From Lachnoclostridium sp. UBA739 (lineage in GTDB: Bacteria; Bacillota_A; Clostridia; Lachnospirales; Lachnospiraceae): a DNA stretch of 5,088 nt. A program made the position numbers and the translations under genes. Positions 1-4,468 of this stretch are shown here, piece after piece. The DNA is taken from positions 1 through 5,088 of the forward strand of contig DBKX01000033.1 in the NCBI GenBank assembly GCA_002297865.1, given 5' to 3'. How positions within the stretch are numbered: position 1 is the first letter of the stretch; each line of letters starts with the position of its first letter. A model generated the notes under the pieces. The model did no database searches, was not told the origin of the DNA, and saw only the letters and a program-made list of their open reading frames with translations.

Positions 1-387
1 GCTGAGGAGACAAAAGAATTGGAAAACGTAGCAGCCCTTCAAGCTAAATTCGAAGCTGCAATGGATGATGATTTTAATACAGCAGACGCTATTTCTGCTA
101 TTTTTGAATTAGTAAAATTAGCAAACTCCACAGTATCAGGACAGAATTCGAAAACATTTGTGCAAAAAGTTGTTGATGAAATTACAAAATTATGTGATAT
201 ACTAGGAATTGTAACGGAACAGGAAGTAGAATTGTTAGATGATGAGATCGAACAGTTAATTGAAGAACGTCAGGCAGCTCGTAAAGCGAAAAACTTTGCT
301 CGTGCAGACGAAGTTCGTAACCTGTTATTAGAAAAGGGTATCATCTTAGAAGATACTCGTGAAGGAGTAAGATGGAAAAGAGCGTAG
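1..387 (+). CDS. cysS: Cysteinyl-tRNA synthetase, C-terminal part (5' end outside window)
   Basis: Cytoplasmic class I aminoacyl-tRNA synthetase that charges tRNA-Cys with cysteine. The open frame enters from the left edge (first codons GCT GAG GAG) with no stop, so the gene is partial; an internal TTG at 19 is not a real start. The visible 128 residues cover the C-terminal helical DALR-type anticodon-binding region and the tail. Diagnostic stretches are FEAAMDDDFNTADAISAIFE (about visible residues 17-36) and the end pattern R-KNFARADEVRNLLLEKG followed by ILEDTREGVRW, both typical of CysS. The catalytic HIGH/KMSKS core lies upstream and cannot be judged. The gene ends in TAG inside the start of the next gene, and cysS followed by the Mini-III gene is a conserved Firmicutes pair. 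Family identification is firm. Confidence 0.96.
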   Translation, partial: AEETKELENVAALQAKFEAAMDDDFNTADAISAIFELVKLANSTVSGQNSKTFVQKVVDEITKLCDILGIVTEQEVELLDDEIEQLIEERQAARKAKNFARADEVRNLLLEKGIILEDTREGVRWKRA

Positions 388-866
388 GGATGGATACAGA
401 TTTAAATCTGGTAGATCAGATAACGAAAGAGTTTTTTAACGTGGCAAGCACTTCTCAGTTTGCAGGGGGAAAGGAAAATATTGCACCAAGCCAGATGTCA
501 CCGCTTACACTGGCGTTTATTGGAGACTGTATTTTTGACTTGGTTGTACGTACGATTGTCGTGGAAAATGGCAATGCTCCAGTTAATAAGCTTCATAACA
601 GAGCAGCTCATTATGTAAAGGCACCAAGCCAGATGATTATGTTAAATCTCATTAAGGATGAATTTACAGAAGAAGAAATGGCGGTTTACAAGCGAGGCAG
701 AAATGCAAAATCATATACCTCAGCAAAAAATGCTTCCATAGGAGAGTACCGTGTTGCGACAGGGTTTGAAGCGTTAATCGGTTATTTGTATCTGAACCAG
801 CAATTTGAAAGAGCACTTTACCTGTTGCATTTAGGAATTGAGCGTTTTGATCAGACAGAAAAATAG
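372..866 (+). CDS. mrnC: Mini-ribonuclease 3 (Mini-III), 23S rRNA maturation
   Basis: Mini-III is a dimeric RNase III-like endonuclease without a dsRNA-binding domain; in Bacillus it matures the ends of 23S rRNA. The 164-residue product has the RNase III catalytic fold signatures: LTLAFIGDCIFDL with the catalytic Asp at 52, a KLHNRAAHYVKAPSQ stretch (73-87), the family motif RGRNAKS (108-114), and GFEALIGYLYL with the catalytic Glu at 133. The ATG at 372 overlaps cysS by 16 nt and has AAGGAG at 362-367, a short 4-nt gap, so translational coupling is likely. An in-frame ATG at 390 would remove six residues but has a poorer ribosome site. About 35-40 residues before the catalytic core make it somewhat longer than usual Mini-III proteins. 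Identification is strong; the start is less so. Confidence 0.93.
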   Translation: MEKSVGMDTDLNLVDQITKEFFNVASTSQFAGGKENIAPSQMSPLTLAFIGDCIFDLVVRTIVVENGNAPVNKLHNRAAHYVKAPSQMIMLNLIKDEFTEEEMAVYKRGRNAKSYTSAKNASIGEYRVATGFEALIGYLYLNQQFERALYLLHLGIERFDQTEK

Positions 867-892
867 AATAACATGCTATGAATTATTAAGGT

Positions 893-906
893 GCCAGACA
901 ACTGGC
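893..906 (+). promoter_or_regulatory. Small hairpin just upstream of the rlmB SD
   Basis: GCCAG (893-897) and CTGGC (902-906) form a perfect 5-bp stem around an ACAA loop, ending 4 nt before the AGGAG ribosome site of rlmB. A related sequence, also starting GGTGCCAGA and reaching ACTGG, precedes the sigH SD (1746-1764). The role is unknown; it could tune translation initiation or be chance. Confidence 0.35.
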
Positions 907-910
907 GGAT

Positions 911-915
911 AGGAG
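911..915 (+). promoter_or_regulatory. Ribosome binding site deciding the rlmB start
   Basis: AGGAG followed by five bases and GTG at 921. The site lies downstream of the alternative in-frame GTG at 891, so it supports the shorter protein. Confidence 0.75.
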
Positions 916-920
916 AAAAT

Positions 921-1664
921 GTGAGTTACGAAGAATTTACAATAGAAGGAAGAAATGCGGTGTTAGAGGCATTTCGATCTGGAAAAACAATTGATAGACT
1001 ATTTATTTTAGACGGATGTAAGGATGGTCCAATCCAGTCTATCATTCGTGAGGCTAGAAAACACGACACCATCATTAACTTTGTGCCAAAGGAAAGACTA
1101 AATTCTATGTCTTCAACAGGTAAACACCAAGGTGTTATTGCGCAGGCAGCAGCCTATGACTACAGTGAAATGGAAGACATTTTCGCCTTAGCCAAAAAGA
1201 AAGGGGAAGACCCATTTGTTATTATCTTAGATAATATCGAAGATCCTCATAATCTTGGAGCCATCATCCGTACTGCAAATCAATGTGGAGCTCATGGGGT
1301 TATTATTCCAAAACGCCGTGCGGTTGGTCTGACTGCAACTGTTGCCAAAGCATCGGCAGGTGCTATTAACTATACGCCAGTTGTGAAAGTAACAAATTTA
1401 GTACAGACAATGGAAGAGTTAAAAGAACGTGGTCTTTGGTTTGTTTGTGCTGATATGGACGGAGAAGTTATGTATAAACAAAATTTAACTGGACCAATTG
1501 GTCTTGTGATTGGCAATGAAGGTGAAGGGGTAGGCAGATTAGTGAAAGAAAACTGCGACTTCATTACTAAGATTCCGATGATGGGGGATATTGACTCACT
1601 GAATGCGTCTGTTGCTATGGGCGTACTTGCTTATGAAATTGTGAGTCAAAGAATGATGAAATAG
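921..1664 (+). CDS. rlmB: 23S rRNA (guanosine-2'-O-)-methyltransferase, RlmB/TrmH family
   Basis: SPOUT-class methyltransferase that uses S-adenosylmethionine to methylate a ribose 2'-OH; by similarity to RlmB the target is the peptidyl-transferase-loop guanosine (E. coli G2251). From the GTG at 921 the product has 247 residues. Residues about 6-78 form the L30e-like RNA-binding domain (EGRNAVLEAFRSGK). The knotted SPOUT domain carries motif 1 NIEDPHNLGAIIRTAN (105-120, Arg117), motif 2 GLVIGNEGEGVG (194-205, Glu200) and motif 3 IPMMGDIDSLNASVA (218-232, Asn228). I chose 921 because AGGAG at 911-915 lies 5 nt before it and because the family usually starts just before this point; a GTG at 891 would add ten residues and would place the SD inside the gene. 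It follows mrnC by 54 nt in the conserved cysS-mrnC-rlmB order. The family is certain; the exact nucleotide target is inferred. Confidence 0.93.
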   Translation: MSYEEFTIEGRNAVLEAFRSGKTIDRLFILDGCKDGPIQSIIREARKHDTIINFVPKERLNSMSSTGKHQGVIAQAAAYDYSEMEDIFALAKKKGEDPFVIILDNIEDPHNLGAIIRTANQCGAHGVIIPKRRAVGLTATVAKASAGAINYTPVVKVTNLVQTMEELKERGLWFVCADMDGEVMYKQNLTGPIGLVIGNEGEGVGRLVKENCDFITKIPMMGDIDSLNASVAMGVLAYEIVSQRMMK

Positions 1665-1677
1665 AAAAAAATGATAT

Positions 1678-1710
1678 TTGCAGAAGAGCATACTATATGT
1701 TTTTCTGCAA
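1678..1710 (+). other. 15-bp intergenic hairpin between rlmB and sigH
   Basis: The arm 1678-1692 (TTGCAGAAGAGCATA) pairs fully with 1696-1710 (TATGTTTTTCTGCAA) around a CTA loop, counting two G-U wobbles. It begins 13 nt after the rlmB stop. No run of T follows (next bases TGTCTTAG), so it does not look like a standard intrinsic terminator. It may protect the rlmB 3' end, mark an RNA processing site, or partly attenuate transcription into sigH; the sequence does not decide between these. Confidence 0.7.
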
Positions 1711-1762
1711 TGTCTTAGTAAGGTAATCAAGAAAGTGTACTTGAGGTGCCAGAAGGGCGACT

Positions 1763-1769
1763 GGGGAGG
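1763..1769 (+). promoter_or_regulatory. Strong ribosome binding site of sigH
   Basis: GGGGAGG ends 5 nt before the ATG at 1775. It is too close (1 nt) to the out-of-frame ATG at 1771, which reads only four codons to TGA. Its first bases can pair within CCAG (1749-1752)/CTGG (1761-1764), so weak occlusion is possible. Confidence 0.75.
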
Positions 1770-1774
1770 TATGT

Positions 1775-2404
1775 ATGCGGGATGAGAAATATGCTGAAAT
1801 GACTGACAATGAAATCGTTATGTTGATTGGGCAAAAAGATCATGATGCAATGGAGTATCTTTTAGAGAAGTATAAAAATGTTGTACGAAAGAAAGCAAAT
1901 ACACTATTTCTTATAGGTGGAGATAAGGACGATTTGATTCAAGAAGGAATGATTGGTCTATATAAGGCTATTCGAGATTATGATTCTTCATTGAATGCAA
2001 ACTTTTATTCGTTTGCAGAATTATGCATTTCACGACAGATTTATACGGCAATTAAGCTGTCCAATCGAAAAAAGAACAGCCCCCTTAATGATTACGTGTC
2101 TTTTGATACCCCTGCATTTGGTGAAGCTTCAGGAAATAATTTATCACGTTTAGACATTTTTTTTGCAAATAATCGAAATCCTGAAGAATTAGTTATTGAC
2201 AAAGAGACTGCTAGTATGATAAAATATGAACTCGAAAGGCGCTTGAGTTCATTAGAACAAGATGTTTTTGTATTACATTTTTCAGGTATGAATTATCAAG
2301 AGATTGCAAAGGAACTTGGTCGTGAACCGAAGTCAGTAGATAATGCGATACAACGTATTAAGTCAAAGCTGACTGATGTGTTAGAACAACTCAATAAAGC
2401 GTAG
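1775..2404 (+). CDS. sigH: RNA polymerase sporulation/transition-phase sigma factor sigma-H
   Basis: Sigma-70 family factor (Spo0H) that directs RNA polymerase to early sporulation and transition-phase promoters. The 209-residue product has the usual size. Region 2 spans about 24-95: the core-binding helix DDLIQEGMIGLYKAIRDYD (52-70) and the -10-recognising segment SFAELCISRQIYTAIK (79-94), very close to Bacillus Spo0H. After a linker (PLNDYVSFDTP, 103-113), region 4 spans about 150-203 with a helix-turn-helix at roughly 173-196 (NYQEIAKELGREPKSVDN). The ATG at 1775 is set by GGGGAGG at 1763-1769. It follows rlmB by 110 nt, with a hairpin in the gap but no convincing promoter of its own, so cotranscription from upstream is likely. 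The rae1/yacP gene found between rlmB and sigH in Bacillus is missing. The stop codon lies one base before a tRNA gene. Identification is strong. Confidence 0.94.
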   Translation: MRDEKYAEMTDNEIVMLIGQKDHDAMEYLLEKYKNVVRKKANTLFLIGGDKDDLIQEGMIGLYKAIRDYDSSLNANFYSFAELCISRQIYTAIKLSNRKKNSPLNDYVSFDTPAFGEASGNNLSRLDIFFANNRNPEELVIDKETASMIKYELERRLSSLEQDVFVLHFSGMNYQEIAKELGREPKSVDNAIQRIKSKLTDVLEQLNKA

Positions 2405-2405
2405 T

Positions 2406-2478
2406 GCTGCTATAGCTCAGTTGGTAGAGCGTCGCATTGGTAATGCGGAGGTCACGGGTTCAACTCCCGTTAGTAGCT
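2406..2478 (+). tRNA. tRNA-Thr (anticodon GGT)
   Basis: A full cloverleaf folds in 73 nt. The acceptor stem is GCTGCTA (2406-2412) with TAGTAGC (2471-2477), one G-U pair. The D arm is GCTC/GAGC with loop AGTTGGTA. The anticodon stem TCGCA/TGCGG encloses loop TTGGTAA, giving anticodon GGT at 2439-2441, which reads ACC and ACT threonine codons. The T arm is ACGGG/CCCGT with loop TTCAACT. The discriminator base is T at 2478, and CCA is not encoded, so it must be added after transcription. The 5' end is one base after the sigH stop codon, and no separate promoter is evident, so the tRNA is probably cut from the sigH transcript by RNase P. A terminator follows 12 nt later. Confidence 0.97.
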
Positions 2479-2490
2479 TACATAGTGGAA

Positions 2491-2521
2491 AAAGAATCTG
2501 TGAATGGGCAGGTTCTTTTTT
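2491..2521 (+). terminator. Intrinsic terminator after sigH-tRNA-Thr
   Basis: AAAGAATCTG (2491-2500) pairs with CAGGTTCTTT (2509-2518) over an 8-nt loop, with one G-U pair, and the 3' arm runs into a T tract to 2521. An outer CATAG (2481-2485)/CTATG (2527-2531) pair could lengthen the structure. It closes the housekeeping unit. Confidence 0.88.
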
Positions 2522-2545
2522 GTGCTCTATGTCAAGGGGAGTGTG

Positions 2546-2560
2546 TGATTCTTTGAATCA
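2546..2560. repeat. Short inverted repeat in the intergenic region
   Basis: TGATTC, a TTT spacer, then GAATCA form a perfect 6-bp dyad followed by a moderately T-rich stretch. It is too weak to call a terminator; an operator or chance are equally possible. Confidence 0.3.
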
Positions 2561-2589
2561 TGTTTCATTCTAGGGGGAGAGTTGTTTTT

Positions 2590-2724
2590 ATGTTGAGGGG
2601 CTATTGTTCAGCTTGTAATAGTGTGCAGTGTCAGTTTATAGATAGAGCTTTACATATTCCAATATTTATTCTAGAGCATTTAATTAGCTCATTTTTATAC
2701 CAATTTTTAGTATATGGGACTTAA
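2590..2724 (+). CDS. Possible 44-residue small protein, unrecognised
   Basis: An open frame from ATG 2590 to TAA 2722-2724, with GGGGGAG at 2573-2579 about 10 nt upstream, a little far for an ideal SD. The product begins MLRGYCSACNSVQC, with three cysteines in the first 14 residues, and continues with a hydrophobic stretch (about residues 22-42, IPIFILEHLISSFL and beyond) that could contact a membrane. I recognise no family. Composition is as AT-rich as the surrounding non-coding DNA and no promoter is clear just upstream, so this may be a chance frame. It is listed because the 2522-2763 interval contains nothing else gene-like. Confidence 0.2.
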   Translation: MLRGYCSACNSVQCQFIDRALHIPIFILEHLISSFLYQFLVYGT

Positions 2725-2732
2725 CATATAAA

Positions 2733-2753
2733 TATTACAATTTATTCGTAATA
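2733..2753. repeat. Dyad upstream of the lipoprotein promoter
   Basis: TATTAC (2733-2738) and GTAATA (2748-2753) are perfect inverted repeats separated by 9 bp, ending 10 bp before the -35 box at 2764. The position fits an activator or repressor binding site. In such AT-rich DNA a chance match is quite possible. Confidence 0.3.
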
Positions 2754-2763
2754 CAAGTAATAA

Positions 2764-2792
2764 TTGACATATGTAGAGATGAGTGCTACTAT
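2764..2792 (+). promoter_or_regulatory. Sigma-A promoter with extended -10 element
   Basis: A consensus TTGACA at 2764-2769, a 17-bp spacer, and TACTAT at 2787-2792 preceded by TGC, an extended -10 (TGN) element. Transcription should begin near 2799, giving a leader of about 220 nt that contains the hydrolase remnant before the lipoprotein gene at 3021. A second extended -10-like TGGTAAAAT lies at 2814-2822 without a good -35. Confidence 0.68.
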
Positions 2793-2853
2793 TAATTTGC
2801 AACTAAAAGCGTATGGTAAAATATAGTAACAGTCAATTAATACGAGCAAATGA

Positions 2854-3012
2854 CAAAAAATTGGATCGAACATTCCTATATGGTACAGATATCTAAATGC
2901 TAAAATTGATAATGGTGCAGATGTAACCGCTGTTACTAGAGTTGTTAATGGTGGAACATCAAAATTAGCGGAACGTAAAGCGGCATATAATAAAATAAAA
3001 AGTTTATTATAG
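2854..3012 (+). pseudogene. Remnant of a GH19-type chitinase/lysozyme C-terminus
   Basis: One frame, open after TGA 2851-2853 and ending at TAG 3010-3012, encodes a fragment that resembles the C-terminal end of glycoside hydrolase family 19 enzymes (chitinases and phage-type lysozymes). The pattern is W-x(3)-LNA-x(3)-NGADVTAVTR, then VVNGG, then LAERKAAYNKI. The frame has no ATG, GTG or TTG, and stops lie immediately upstream, so about 50 codons survive without a start and the catalytic part is gone. No matching upstream part is seen in the other frames. The stop codon overlaps the AGGAG of the lipoprotein gene, suggesting that the intact ancestor was directly followed by it. The conserved reading frame makes this more than noise; the GH19 assignment comes from memory of the motif. 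Confidence 0.62.
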
Positions 3013-3020
3013 GAGTAGAT

Positions 3021-3827
3021 ATGAAAAAATACTGTAAGTTTATACTATCTTTAATTTTATGCTTTACTGTAATTGGGTGCAGTAACGGTAGAAAGAGTTC
3101 TCCAACTCCAACCTTAGTACAGGATTTACCATCTCCAACACTCGATGGTAATGATAAAGAAGTGGAAACCATAGAACAGAATAACTTTAAGAACATGAAA
3201 GCGATCAAAGATAATAAGCTTAATTTGAAAGACGGAGTACAAGAATTATTACATGCATCCGATAAGAAATATACGATAGAGGATAAGAAATATAAGCAGA
3301 ACCTACATAAAGGAAAATTTAACGTGAGCTATCCTGTTCTTAAGAGTGAGAAGAAGAACATGAATGTGGTAAATAGTGTAATTTTAGCAAGAGTAGTGGA
3401 CGAATTGTACTTCGAAGATGCTGAGACAACAATTGATATAGATTTAGATTATGAAATAAAACATGCAAATGACGTTTTTATTTCCATTCTCTTTACTGGT
3501 TTTTACAATACACATGGTGCAGCACATCCCAACAATATATCTTTTACCATAAATTTTGATTTAAATCATAATAGACCGCTTAGTTTATACGATGTGATAA
3601 TTATAGAAGACAATTTCCTGGAAAAAGTACACGGAGCAATGGAATCTCAGCTGAAAAAAGAAGGGGTAGAAGCATTTGAAAAGCTTTCTGTGGATGAATT
3701 GTACGAGCAGATTTACGATAAACACGAAGGATTTTATGTTCAAGATGGAGAAGTATATATACGTTTTTCTATTTCAGCAGGGGCTGGATATCATGAATAT
3801 ATTAGATTTCTAATCGACCCGAGTTGA
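3021..3827 (+). CDS. Lipoprotein with RsiV/PdaC-like DUF3298 domain
   Basis: Predicted lipoprotein of 268 residues on the outer face of the membrane. Residues 1-20 form a lipoprotein signal peptide: MKK start, hydrophobic segment 7-18, lipobox VIGC with lipidated Cys20. A Ser/Pro/Thr-rich, then acidic and Lys-rich linker follows to about 95. From about 100 (VSYPVL) the sequence resembles the DUF4163/DUF3298 pair of RsiV and PdaC: GAAHP (166-170), INFDLN (177-182), PLSLYDVI (186-193), and FSISAGAGYHEYIRFLI (249-265), like the closing strand of DUF3298. There is no cytoplasmic anti-sigma part and no deacetylase domain, so it is neither a full RsiV nor PdaC; extracellular ligand binding is an inference. 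AGGAG at 3011-3015 sits 5 nt before the ATG. The promoter at 2764 probably drives it. No terminator follows. Lipoprotein status is firm; the domain call is moderate. Confidence 0.85.
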   Translation: MKKYCKFILSLILCFTVIGCSNGRKSSPTPTLVQDLPSPTLDGNDKEVETIEQNNFKNMKAIKDNKLNLKDGVQELLHASDKKYTIEDKKYKQNLHKGKFNVSYPVLKSEKKNMNVVNSVILARVVDELYFEDAETTIDIDLDYEIKHANDVFISILFTGFYNTHGAAHPNNISFTINFDLNHNRPLSLYDVIIIEDNFLEKVHGAMESQLKKEGVEAFEKLSVDELYEQIYDKHEGFYVQDGEVYIRFSISAGAGYHEYIRFLIDPS

Positions 3828-3890
3828 GTTAAGAATGAGATAGGCAACTAAAACAATCTGCATGTTTTGACCCTCCTCAACATATACTAT

Positions 3891-4400
3891 ATGGAAAATA
3901 ACCCAATCAGAGGTTTTACATTGGAAAATAATATTAATAGGTCAAACCAGAATAATGCATCACAGTCAAATAATATGTCTCAGCAACAAAATACCCTTAA
4001 GGATTATGGACCAGTTCCTGTTATTTTTGATATGGAAGCAATGGCGAAGATGAATACGAACTTTCGTACCGCTCTTTGGACAGGAGACCATTTTCAGGTT
4101 ACACTAATGAGTCTTTTGCCAGGAGAAGACATTGGTGTGGAGATGCATCCTAATACCGATCAGTTTATACGGATCGAAGAAGGTGACGGCATTGTAGAAA
4201 TGGGAACAACTCGTGATAATTTAACGTTCAGTCAGCCATTAAGCGATGACGATGCAGTTATTATACCAGCAGGTACTTATCACAATATTTCCAATACAGG
4301 AGATGTTCCGATGAAAGCATTTTCTATCTATGCACCACCACAGCATCCATATGGTACGGTACACAGAACAAAAACTGATGCAGATAATGCAAATGATTAA
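3891..4400 (+). CDS. Cupin domain protein with Asn/Gln-rich N-terminus
   Basis: Small cytoplasmic cupin of 169 residues from the ATG at 3891; substrate unknown. Residues 1-36 are low-complexity and rich in Asn, Gln and Ser (NNINRSNQNNASQSNN). A single cupin barrel follows at about 38-150. Motif 1 is degenerate: GEDIGVEMHPNTDQFIRIEE (78-97), with Glu84, His86 and Gln91 at likely metal-ligand positions. Motif 2 is IIPAGTYHNISN (124-135) with His131. A conserved-looking tail APPQHPYGTVHRTK (148-161) closes it. Metal binding is probable; enzymatic activity (isomerase, dioxygenase) or a sensing role cannot be told apart. The start is uncertain: an in-frame TTG at 3867 would add eight residues, and neither start has an SD. 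The 5' flank instead holds CCCTCCTC. It lies 63 nt after the lipoprotein gene, without a clear promoter or terminator between. Confidence 0.85.
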   Translation: MENNPIRGFTLENNINRSNQNNASQSNNMSQQQNTLKDYGPVPVIFDMEAMAKMNTNFRTALWTGDHFQVTLMSLLPGEDIGVEMHPNTDQFIRIEEGDGIVEMGTTRDNLTFSQPLSDDDAVIIPAGTYHNISNTGDVPMKAFSIYAPPQHPYGTVHRTKTDADNAND

Positions 4401-4401
4401 A

Positions 4402-4430
4402 TTGCTTTTTACAGAGTAACACAGTATAAT
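4402..4430 (+). promoter_or_regulatory. Sigma-A promoter of the isochorismatase-family gene
   Basis: TTGCTT (4402-4407), a 17-bp spacer and a perfect TATAAT (4425-4430). Transcription should start near 4437, about 32 nt before the ATG at 4469. The -35 begins two bases after the cupin stop codon, so the hydrolase can be expressed independently. Confidence 0.68.
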
Positions 4431-4456
4431 TACAATACACTACATATATGAAGAAA

Positions 4457-4461
4457 AGGAG
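4457..4461 (+). promoter_or_regulatory. Ribosome binding site deciding the hydrolase start
   Basis: AGGAG in an A-rich context with a 7-nt gap to ATG 4469. It lies inside the reading frame opened by the earlier ATG at 4448, which has no SD of its own, so the 4469 start is preferred. Confidence 0.8.
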
Positions 4462-4468
4462 AATACAA

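Noticed and set aside
891..920. Upstream GTG start for rlmB
   Set aside because: It has no SD in front, and the AGGAG at 911-915 points to the GTG at 921; the extra ten residues do not look like family sequence.
1370..1564. Minus-strand open frame of 64 codons
   Set aside because: It lies wholly inside the well-supported rlmB gene, has no SD, and its product is Ser/Thr/Pro-rich with no recognisable family; it is a shadow frame.
1678..1710. Intrinsic terminator between rlmB and sigH
   Set aside because: The hairpin is strong but no T run follows it, so it is listed as a structure of unknown role.
2471..2531. tRNA 3' end as a prophage or island attachment site
   Set aside because: No second copy of the tRNA 3' sequence, integrase or excisionase is seen in the window, and a native-looking terminator follows the tRNA directly.
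2814..2822. Second extended -10 promoter (TGGTAAAAT) ahead of the remnant
   Set aside because: The only -35-like sequence (TTGCAA, 2797-2802) is 14 bp away, too close; possible but not supportable as a separate promoter.
2945..3208. Minus-strand open frame of 87 codons over the lipoprotein start
   Set aside because: It is antisense to the signal-peptide region of the lipoprotein and to the remnant; its hydrophobic character mirrors AT-rich codons on the other strand, and no SD or family is visible.
4448..4468. Upstream ATG start for the isochorismatase-family gene
   Set aside because: The AGGAG at 4457-4461 would be inside the coding region and the seven extra residues are merely its translation; the 4469 start has ideal spacing.
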